From positions 1 to 5,076 of the forward strand of contig JACXTQ010000381.1 of the NCBI GenBank assembly GCA_016919605.1: DNA of 5,076 nucleotides. The letters run 5' to 3'. Within the stretch, counting starts at the first letter, position 1, and each line of letters begins with the position of its first letter. Below, one piece after another: positions 1 to 5,076 of the stretch. The position numbers and the translations under genes were made by a program. This DNA is from Methylovulum sp. (GTDB lineage Bacteria > Pseudomonadota > Gammaproteobacteria > Methylococcales > Methylomonadaceae). The notes beneath the pieces were generated by a model. That model did not search any database. It was given only the letters and a program-made list of their open reading frames with translations, and was not told the origin of the DNA.

Positions 1-1
1 C

Positions 2-406
2 GGCGGTGGCCAGGCTTATTTGGAACTGACCGAGCAAAATGTCCTGGAGGCGGGGGTTAACATCATCGCCAGGCCGCCAGGCAAGCGCAATAGCTCTATC
101 CATTTGCTCTCAGGCGGTGAAAAAGCCTTAACGGCGGTAGCTTTGGTATTTGCCATTTTTGAGCTTAACCCCGCGCCTTTTTGTTTGCTAGATGAAGTCG
201 ATGCGCCTTTGGATGATGCCAATGTCGGGCGATTTTCAAAAATGGTCGAGGCGATGTCCGAAACCGTGCAATTTTTATATATTTCACATAATAAGGTTAC
301 AATGGAAATTGCAAAACAGTTGGCAGGTGTGACGATGAAAGAACCCGGGGTATCCCGTATGGTCGCAGTTGATATTGAAGAAGCAGTCAGTCTGGCGGAA
401 ATCTAA
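2..406 (+). CDS. smc: Chromosome segregation protein SMC, C-terminal end (5' truncated by window)
   Basis: This is the last 134 codons of SMC, the ATPase that compacts and helps segregate the nucleoid together with ScpA/ScpB. The frame is already open at base 2 and no start is visible. The C-terminal half of the ABC-type head is clear. The ABC signature LLSGGEKALTA lies at about 107-139. The Walker B and D-loop segment FCLLDEVDAPLDDANVGRF follows at about 179-235, with the DE pair that coordinates and activates ATP hydrolysis. The H-loop region YISHNK is at 278-295, and the family tail GVTMKEPGVSRMVAVDIEEA is near the end. Family knowledge: full-length SMC is about 1150-1200 aa, so roughly 90% lies to the left, including Walker A, both coiled coils and the hinge. 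The TAA stop shares its last A with the ATG of zipA, which implies an operon with translational coupling. Confidence 0.97.
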   Translation, partial: GGGQAYLELTEQNVLEAGVNIIARPPGKRNSSIHLLSGGEKALTAVALVFAIFELNPAPFCLLDEVDAPLDDANVGRFSKMVEAMSETVQFLYISHNKVTMEIAKQLAGVTMKEPGVSRMVAVDIEEAVSLAEI

Positions 407-1296
407 TGGATAAAGAATTATTAAGAGTAGTCATTATTGCATTCGGGCTTATCATCATCGTAGGCATGTTGGCATGGCATTTTTTTAGAAATAAAAAATC
501 ATTCCAAGACATGATGTTTTTTGGTAACCAAGAATTCAAGGGCAAAATCAACGAAGCCATCGTCGTGCATTCGGATAACGATGATTTTGATATTGTGCCT
601 AAAGGCCGAAAAAAGCTGATTGATACCAATGAGCTAATGGAAAAAATCAAATCGCGGGGCAAAGCCAAACCTGATGTGTTTGAACCTGTCGCCGCCACGC
701 CGCAGGCAAGTGTCCAGGCCGACTCCATGTTTGGGGACTTTGATGAAGAGTTTGAGGGGGATTTTGATTTTACCGAAGAAAACGATAAGACCAATGATTC
801 TTTGTACAAGGATACGCCAGCCGCTGTAAAACAGGGTCTGGATACAATGGACGAATTGGATGATATGGAAGATTTGCTTGAACAAGAGCCGCTCACTCCG
901 CGTTTTATCGCTCCCGACATCATCCAATTTAGGGTTATCGCCAACGCTAAGGAAGGTTTTAACGGTTTGGATATGCTAAAAGCCTTCCGTATAGCCCAGT
1001 TAGAATATGGCAGCCTGAAAATATTTGAACGCTTTGATGCCAATCGCTTGGTTGATTTCGGTGTCCTGTGCATGGTTGACCCCGGCACTTTTCCTGATCA
1101 CGATTTTGACCAGTTTTACTGTCCGGGGTTGGTGTTTTTCATGCAGCCCGCCTTGTTGGATGACGCAGTGAAGGTGTTTGATGACTTTCTTGAAGCTATC
1201 AACATTGTCGCCGTTGAATTGGACGGCAAATTGCTCGACCATGAGCAAAAACCGTTGACCAATGCCACCATCAAAATGATTCGGGAAAGTTTGTAA
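406..1296 (+). CDS. zipA: Cell division protein ZipA
   Basis: ZipA is an inner-membrane protein that tethers the FtsZ ring to the membrane early in division. This 296-aa protein has the full architecture. An N-terminal signal-anchor helix (residues 6-27, LRVVIIAFGLIIIVGMLAW) leads into a basic stop-transfer patch (RNKK). A cytoplasmic linker follows (about 30-165), then the globular FtsZ-binding domain (about 170-296). That domain is recognised by DIIQFRVIA (171-179), FNGLDMLKAF (185-194), MVDPGTF (223-229), the PGLVFFMQ strand (240-247) and GKLLDHEQKPLT near the end. E. coli ZipA is 328 aa with a Pro/Gln-rich linker. Here the linker is shorter and strongly acidic, with Asp/Glu/Phe clusters at about 107-160. 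The start overlaps the smc stop by one base (TAATG), and a purine-rich GGCGGA stretch lies about 8 bases upstream. The expected downstream neighbour ligA is absent. Confidence 0.95.
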   Translation: MDKELLRVVIIAFGLIIIVGMLAWHFFRNKKSFQDMMFFGNQEFKGKINEAIVVHSDNDDFDIVPKGRKKLIDTNELMEKIKSRGKAKPDVFEPVAATPQASVQADSMFGDFDEEFEGDFDFTEENDKTNDSLYKDTPAAVKQGLDTMDELDDMEDLLEQEPLTPRFIAPDIIQFRVIANAKEGFNGLDMLKAFRIAQLEYGSLKIFERFDANRLVDFGVLCMVDPGTFPDHDFDQFYCPGLVFFMQPALLDDAVKVFDDFLEAINIVAVELDGKLLDHEQKPLTNATIKMIRESL

Positions 1297-1355
1297 CCTT
1301 GTTGGTGCTGGTTGACCGATAGTTACCATCATTAATGGGTCAGGGTGTAAAAGGG

Positions 1356-1375
1356 CAAGCGGGCTTGTAGTTTTT
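1356..1375 (+). terminator. Possible weak intrinsic terminator after zipA
   Basis: CAAGC and GCTTG (1356-1360 and 1363-1367) form a small perfect inverted repeat. It would fold as a 4-bp stem with a CGGG loop. TAG and a run of five T (1371-1375) follow. The position, between zipA and the next gene, suits the end of the smc-zipA transcript. However, the stem is short and a three-base gap separates it from the T run, so this is a tentative call. Confidence 0.25.
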
Positions 1376-1428
1376 GGGTTTAGCCAATATCTTCCAATCA
1401 CATAAAAGCCAAGTTTTGGGTAGCAATG

Positions 1429-2055
1429 ATGCAATTGATAGGCATGTTAGATTCGCCTTACGTTCGGCGGGTCGCCATCTCTTTACATACTATGGGGATT
1501 CCTTTTGAGCATAAGCCCCTATCAGTATTCTCGACTTTTGCTGCTTTCCAAAGCATCAATCCGGTTGTCAAGGCTCCGTCGTTAGTTTGTGCCAATGGCG
1601 ATGTCCTAATGGATTCATCGTTAATTTTGGACTATGCCCAAACTTGGGTTCCCTTAGCGCGGCAATTGTTGCCCAGCACGTTGCCCGAAAAACAAAAAGC
1701 GTTGCGGTTGTTAGGGCTTGCCTTAGCAGCTTGTGAAAAATCCGTGCAAATTGTTTACGAAAAAAACTTAAGGCCACAAGAAAAACAGCACCAACCGTGG
1801 TTGGATCGCATACAAGGACAATTACTCGCCGCCTATACCGCACTTGAGGCCGAATTGCGTACCTGCCGATTGTCTGCCGGTGTGTCGCAAGCCGCCATTA
1901 CCACGGCGGTCACTTGGCAGTTTAGCCAAATGATGCTGGCTGATATGGTTGACGCACAGGATTTTCCCCTGTTACACGCTTTATCAGACGAGTCCGAAGT
2001 ATTGGAAGCGTTTATGGCTTATCCGCCTACGGGGCCAGGGGTTAAGGCGATTTGA
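1429..2055 (+). CDS. Glutathione S-transferase family protein
   Basis: This is a soluble, probably cytoplasmic protein of 208 aa, the usual GST length. The N-terminal thioredoxin-like domain covers about residues 1-75. It begins MQLIGMLDSPYVRRVAISL, with a Ser-Pro at the position of the glutathione-activating residue. The cis-proline region VKAPSLV (about 47-53) follows, then LMDSSLILDYA (about 60-70), whose Asp-Ser pair is the site that normally binds the gamma-glutamyl part of glutathione. An all-helical C-terminal domain follows. It resembles the bacterial YibF/GstB-like GSTs; the substrate cannot be told from sequence. There are two adjacent ATGs (1426 and 1429). The second is preferred because the family begins M-x-L-I-G and because GGG at 1418-1420 sits at better spacing; starting at 1426 adds one Met. 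It stands alone, with 130 bases to zipA and 114 to the next gene, and occupies the place where ligA is often found. Confidence 0.88.
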   Translation: MQLIGMLDSPYVRRVAISLHTMGIPFEHKPLSVFSTFAAFQSINPVVKAPSLVCANGDVLMDSSLILDYAQTWVPLARQLLPSTLPEKQKALRLLGLALAACEKSVQIVYEKNLRPQEKQHQPWLDRIQGQLLAAYTALEAELRTCRLSAGVSQAAITTAVTWQFSQMMLADMVDAQDFPLLHALSDESEVLEAFMAYPPTGPGVKAI

Positions 2056-2113
2056 TCTTGGCCGCTAGTCATTGCGTGTATATTCGGCGGTTAGGCACAG
2101 ACCTTTAATCCGC

Positions 2114-2140
2114 ATAAGGTGATGGGGAGCAAATCCTTAT
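2114..2140 (+). other. Short inverted repeat upstream of the NuoL-like gene
   Basis: ATAAGG (2114-2119) and CCTTAT (2135-2140) are perfect 6-base complements separated by 15 bases. They lie 30 bases ahead of the NuoL-like start codon. This could be a leader hairpin or an operator half-site pair, but a 6-bp arm can arise by chance. I saw no convincing -35/-10 pair in the 2056-2169 spacer. Confidence 0.2.
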
Positions 2141-2169
2141 TTCTGTAATTATCCCAACTAAAGAATCCT

Positions 2170-3687
2170 ATGGATGCCTTGGTCATTTTAATCCCTTTGT
2201 TGCCTTTGTTGGCGGCGGCAATCCTTGGTGTTGGCTTATTGTCCGGCCTGTTGCCGCGTGGACAACGGGAAACGTTCAGTGCCGACTTGGCCACTTGGGC
2301 GCTGATTTTGGCTTGGCTTATGGCGATGGCTTTAGCGGTTGGAGATGTGCTGGGCAAAAACCACGGCTATTTCAATCTCGGCTCTTGGTTGAGCAGCGAT
2401 AGCTTGACGATCCGTGCCAATTTTACCACTCAAGGCTTCAATGTCTGGCTGGCGATGTTGTTGACCTTATTGCTGGCGATTATCAGCCGTTTTTCCGGCA
2501 CTGCCTTACACCTGCAAGCCGGTTTCCACCGTTTCTTTGCCGCCCTTAGCCTGTTCACCGCCGCCATGTTGCTGGCGGTGTTGTCCGCCAACTTAGTCGG
2601 CACCTTGTTTGGTTGGGTGCTAGCCGAACTGTGTGGCTATTGGCTAGTGGCCTATCATCACCAACAAGCCCGCGCCACTGAAAACGCCACACGGGTGTTC
2701 ATCACCCAACGCGTAGGCGATGCCGGTTTTATGCTGGGCATTAGCCTATGTTATGCGTGGACGGATAGCGTCAACTGGGCGCAGTTGCAAGTTTCGGCCA
2801 GTGAACTGTCAATAGGGCAGGCGACTGGGATTAGCTTGTGTTTTGCGTTGGCGGCATTTGCCAAGGCCGCGTTGGTACCGTTTTCGCCGTGGTTGGTCAG
2901 AACCTTGGCTGAACCGGCACCTGTCAGTTTGATCCTAGTTCATTTGGGCGTGTTCGTTATTATCGTCTTGGAAGCGGTGTTCATGCAGTCGCCTTTCGCC
3001 CGTGCCGTGCTAGGCTTGGCAGGGCTTATCACCGTCGCTTATGCTTTTCTCATCGGCAAAACTCAAACCAGCTCACGCGGGGCTTTGCTGTTTGCGTGTC
3101 TGGCACAAGTCGGGCTGATGTTTTTTGAATGTGCGCTAGAGTTGTGGGAGCTGGCAAGTTGGCATTTATGTGCCAATCTAACCGTAAGCTGCCTACAACG
3201 CTTGCTATTGGCGGACACGCCCAAGATAGCCGCCGCTGCACCGCGTTTAGTGCCCGTTAGGCTTTATCTGTTATCGTTACAGCAATGTTGGTTAGATCAA
3301 ATCGCCGATTGGGCCTTAGTGAAACCCGTGCGCGGTTTGGCGCAAGATTTAAGTTATGTCGATGACCGTATTATCGACCGCTTGGTCGGCCTGCCTTCGG
3401 CTGAAATATTGCCCTTATTGGCAGGGTATGAAGATATGGATATAGGCAACGAACCGCAACCGACCGTCCCGTTCTCCCAAAGCAGTGGCTTGGCGGGCAA
3501 GCTCACCGAATGGCTGTCGGCTCTATTACATTGGTTTGAAGTACGGCTAGTACAACGCAATCCCAGCAAGCACACTTTCGCCTATGTGCGGCAAGTCGGA
3601 CATGCTGTTAATCGCTTTGAGGGGCTTATTTTGCGGCCTAGATATTTGGTGTTGTTTGTTTGTATTACTTTTTTAGTGGCTTTTTAG
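2170..3687 (+). CDS. NuoL-like proton-conducting transporter subunit (divergent, shortened)
   Basis: This is a 505-aa, highly hydrophobic membrane protein of the complex I/Mrp antiporter (Proton_antipo_M) superfamily, closest in pattern to NuoL/NdhF. Support in order: an N-terminal helix (3-28) and further helices at about 41-61 and 92-106; FGWVLAELCGYWLVAY (147-162), matching NuoL GWEGVGLCSYLL; FITQRVGDAGFMLGI (177-191), matching the FIVNRVGD motif; FAKAALVPFSPWL (230-242) with Lys232 at the TM7 pump lysine; PAPVSLILVH (249-258) with His258; LLFACLAQVGLMF (306-318), matching AYSTxSQLGYM. After residue 345 the family's TM12-14 block (HAFFKALLFL, GGL, GxPPLxGFxSKD) is missing. The tail then resumes with NuoL-like WLDQIADWALVKPVRGL and VDDRIIDRLVGLP (374-409), a soluble loop, and a final helix (491-505). 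NuoL is usually about 610 aa. The ATG is clear, but only a weak AAAGAA precedes it. It probably works with the NuoM-like gene downstream in ion translocation; the ion and partner are unknown. Confidence 0.85.
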   Translation: MDALVILIPLLPLLAAAILGVGLLSGLLPRGQRETFSADLATWALILAWLMAMALAVGDVLGKNHGYFNLGSWLSSDSLTIRANFTTQGFNVWLAMLLTLLLAIISRFSGTALHLQAGFHRFFAALSLFTAAMLLAVLSANLVGTLFGWVLAELCGYWLVAYHHQQARATENATRVFITQRVGDAGFMLGISLCYAWTDSVNWAQLQVSASELSIGQATGISLCFALAAFAKAALVPFSPWLVRTLAEPAPVSLILVHLGVFVIIVLEAVFMQSPFARAVLGLAGLITVAYAFLIGKTQTSSRGALLFACLAQVGLMFFECALELWELASWHLCANLTVSCLQRLLLADTPKIAAAAPRLVPVRLYLLSLQQCWLDQIADWALVKPVRGLAQDLSYVDDRIIDRLVGLPSAEILPLLAGYEDMDIGNEPQPTVPFSQSSGLAGKLTEWLSALLHWFEVRLVQRNPSKHTFAYVRQVGHAVNRFEGLILRPRYLVLFVCITFLVAF

Positions 3688-3759
3688 ATGGGCGTACGTC
3701 TGATGCTGTCATTGAAATTAGCCTGCAAATTTTAGGCAAGCATAAGATAAAATTTAGAG

Positions 3760-3777
3760 TGGGTTAACCATAACCCA
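3760..3777. other. Perfect inverted repeat (7-bp arms, 4-base loop)
   Basis: TGGGTTA and TAACCCA flank ACCA, and the inner GGTTAACC (3762-3769) is itself a perfect palindrome. It starts 72 bases after the NuoL-like stop. It could be a transcript-end hairpin, but no T run follows (the next bases are GACAAAAG), which argues against a standard intrinsic terminator. It could equally be a protein-binding operator for transcription of the NuoM-like gene. Confidence 0.45.
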
Positions 3778-3828
3778 GACAAAAGCTATGGAAAAATGGT
3801 GCAAAATATTGAATATCAGGTGACCACT

Positions 3829-3876
3829 GTCAAGTAGGTCAAGTAGGTCAAGTAGGTCAAGTAGGTCAAGTAGGTC
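3829..3876. repeat. 9-bp direct tandem repeat, about 5.3 perfect copies
   Basis: The unit CAAGTAGGT is repeated five times without error from 3831 to 3875. The 9-base periodicity extends two bases to the left and one to the right, giving a 48-base tract. Although the unit is a multiple of three, no frame through it has a start codon followed by a reasonable ORF. One forward frame reads a TAG in every unit, another would read Gln-Val-Gly, and the third Ser-Arg-Ser, the latter two closed by nearby stops and without a start. It is therefore probably non-coding. Perfect identity between copies points to recent slipped-strand expansion, so copy number may vary between strains. Confidence 0.9.
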
Positions 3877-4126
3877 GATCCGGCTGGCAGCATATAAAGC
3901 CCTAGCCTATTGGGTGGCATAATATTAATGTCCTGATTAGGGTGGCTAAGGGGGCATATAGCTTGAGTCGGTAGGGATGCAAGCTAAAGCGAGAAGAAGG
4001 GACTTCATCTTCATTAAGCCTCGGCCAATTTCTGGGTTCTATCCCCGTTTCCGCTTAAAATGGCCTCTCTTGGCAACATGTGCAGTATTTAAGCTTTTTC
4101 GCATCCACACCTTACCGCATAACTCC

Positions 4127-5076
4127 ATGACAGCTCCCATGACTTTGTGGTCACAAACCGCCGCTTTTCCCGTGCTTACCACGTTGACGCTGATCCCGTT
4201 GCTGGCGATGATTGCCATTTTGCTGTCAAGCTCACCTAAAGCGTCGTTGCGATTGGGTTTTGTCGGCACCTTATTAAACGTCGCCTTGAGCGTTTATTTG
4301 CTGGTGGTGTTTGATAATCAAGCGACTGGCTTGCAATTGCTGGAAAGCGTCCATCTCGGTTGGCTTAGTTACAGTGTGGGCGTAGACGGTATGAATATCT
4401 TATTCATACCGCTTACCGCCGTACTGGCATTTCTGACCTTGGTGTATACGGTCATTACCCGCCACGTCAACAATAAAATCTTTGTCGCCTGTCTCTTGGC
4501 TTATGAAACCATCCTTATCGGTGCGTTTGCTGCGATGAATCTGATGCAGTTTTGGCTTTGGTGCGCACTGGAATTATTGCCGCTGATGATTTTGACGGTG
4601 CGTGCGGGTACTGGGCAAAACCGCCGTTGGGTGATGACGCTGTTATTGCAATACTGGGGTAGCAGTTTGCTGATGACCTTAGCGGGATTTTTGTTTTTAG
4701 CCTTTGGTCTGGTCGGTTCCGACCATGATTTGAGTTTTGATTGGCTGATCTTAAAGACCAATAATGCTTATCTGCATGATGAAGTGCTGATTTTTATCCT
4801 GCTGTTCTTCGGCTATGCTATCCGTATGCCCTTGTTCCCGTTTCATGGCTGGTTGCCCTTGCTTGCCGAACACGGTACGGTCGCTACCGCTGGCGTATTT
4901 GTCGTGGGCTTAAAGCTAGGGCTGTACGCCCTGATCCGTTTTATCCTGCCGATTTTGCCAGGGGTTGCCGAACAATGGGGTGGCTTTGTGCTGACCTTAG
5001 GCCTAATCAGTGTCGTCTACGGGGCATTGTTGGCGTTGATGCAAATCAACATCCGCCGCCTGCTGGCGTTTGTCGC
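4127..5076 (+). CDS. NuoM-like proton-conducting transporter subunit, N-terminal part (3' truncated by window)
   Basis: The frame stays open to the window edge, giving 316 codons of a multi-helix membrane protein of the NuoM/NdhD branch of the antiporter superfamily; NuoM is usually about 500 aa. Support: a hydrophobic N-terminus (LTLIPLLAMIAILL); LSYSVGVDGMNILFIPLTAVL (80-100), matching the family's GVDGIS segment; FWLWCALELLPLMILTV (142-158) with Glu149 at the TM5 pump glutamate; IRMPLFPFHGWLP (232-244), matching KxPxxPFHxWLP; GLKLGLYALIRFILPILP (261-278) with Lys263 at the TM8 lysine; and IRRLLAFVA at the edge, matching DIKRLLAYSS. The canonical Lys of KxP is Arg233 here, and the APTxGS segment is poorly kept. 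The start is uncertain: ATG 4127 is chosen, ATG 4139 also fits, and neither has a good ribosome site; an in-frame ATG at 3977 is less likely. It probably pairs with the NuoL-like protein upstream. Confidence 0.85.
   Translation, partial: MTAPMTLWSQTAAFPVLTTLTLIPLLAMIAILLSSSPKASLRLGFVGTLLNVALSVYLLVVFDNQATGLQLLESVHLGWLSYSVGVDGMNILFIPLTAVLAFLTLVYTVITRHVNNKIFVACLLAYETILIGAFAAMNLMQFWLWCALELLPLMILTVRAGTGQNRRWVMTLLLQYWGSSLLMTLAGFLFLAFGLVGSDHDLSFDWLILKTNNAYLHDEVLIFILLFFGYAIRMPLFPFHGWLPLLAEHGTVATAGVFVVGLKLGLYALIRFILPILPGVAEQWGGFVLTLGLISVVYGALLALMQINIRRLLAFV

Larger units (their letters stand above)
3688..4126. other. Long non-coding spacer between the two antiporter-subunit genes
   Basis: These 439 bases have no credible gene. 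Frames are broken by stops and the possible peptides are very short. The spacer holds a perfect 7-bp inverted repeat (3760-3777), a 9-bp tandem repeat (3829-3876) and an imperfect hairpin (3993-4012, arms GAAGA/TCTTC). From 3962 onward it is open in the frame of the NuoM-like gene, so part of it could belong to that gene if an upstream ATG at 3977 were used. The 50 extra residues would be basic and unlike any NuoM N-terminus, so this is disfavoured. I found no clear sigma-70 promoter. Paired complex I-type subunit genes normally abut or overlap, so this gap is unusual. Confidence 0.6.

Noticed and set aside
387..1088. 233-aa minus-strand reading frame opposite zipA, plus a shorter one at 634-927
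   Set aside because: It lies wholly antisense to a confidently identified gene. Its Ser-rich composition is what the complement of Asp/Glu-rich codons gives, and no family motif is visible.
1000..1434. 144-aa minus-strand frame spanning the end of zipA and the spacer
   Set aside because: Mostly antisense to the conserved ZipA C-terminal domain; no recognisable motif.
1568..1843. 91-aa minus-strand frame inside the GST gene
   Set aside because: Antisense shadow of a clear GST reading frame.
2091..2357. 88-aa minus-strand frame over the start of the NuoL-like gene, and similar frames at 3050-3241 and 3354-3575
   Set aside because: Overlap strongly supported transmembrane coding sequence and show no domain features.
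3688..3735. 15-codon frame starting at the ATG right after the NuoL-like stop
   Set aside because: Too short, no ribosome site, and no recognisable sequence.
3829..3876. CRISPR array
   Set aside because: The units are only 9 bases and contiguous, with no spacers.
3977..4126. N-terminal extension of the NuoM-like protein from an in-frame ATG at 3977
   Set aside because: It would add 50 mostly basic, non-hydrophobic residues unlike any NuoM start, and the GGTAGGG upstream is too close to the ATG. It remains possible but is disfavoured.
4039..4269. Minus-strand frames at 4039-4269 and 4501-4761
   Set aside because: Antisense to the NuoM-like gene, whose + strand motifs (KxPxxPFH-like, LKxGxY) are unambiguous.

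Overview
The window looks like chromosomal DNA from a gammaproteobacterium. The main reason is a gene for ZipA, an FtsZ-anchoring division protein essentially confined to that class, which directly follows the 3' end of smc in the classical smc-zipA arrangement. Base composition looks moderate and codon use looks similar across all genes. Nothing in the sequence fixes a genus. Every supported gene lies on the + strand; the long minus-strand reading frames are antisense shadows.

Left part (2-1296): the C-terminal ATPase half of the chromosome-organising protein SMC ends in a one-base TAATG overlap with zipA, so the two are almost certainly co-transcribed and translationally coupled. In many gammaproteobacteria ligA (NAD-dependent DNA ligase) follows zipA. 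Here it does not: a 130-base spacer with a weak hairpin leads to a glutathione S-transferase-like gene (1429-2055). The conserved smc-zipA-ligA neighbourhood therefore stops at about 1300.

Right part (2170-5076): two divergent complex I-type antiporter subunits follow in the same direction, a complete NuoL-like protein (505 aa) and a NuoM-like protein cut by the window edge. Neither is flanked by other nuo genes within the window. Both depart from the canonical proton-channel residues. The NuoL-like protein appears to lack the segment around TM12-14, while keeping the NuoL-type C-terminal tail. The pair is best read as an accessory ion-translocating module, comparable in principle to the NuoL/NuoM-family subunits of CO2/bicarbonate uptake systems (DabB/MpsA, cyanobacterial NdhF3/NdhD3) or Mrp antiporters, rather than as part of the respiratory complex I operon. 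Its true partner, if any, probably lies beyond position 5076.

The two antiporter-like genes are separated by an unusually long spacer of about 440 bases (3688-4126). It contains a perfect inverted repeat, a 9-bp tandem repeat with 5.3 copies, and no convincing gene. This spacer and the divergent subunit pair are the most interesting parts of the window.
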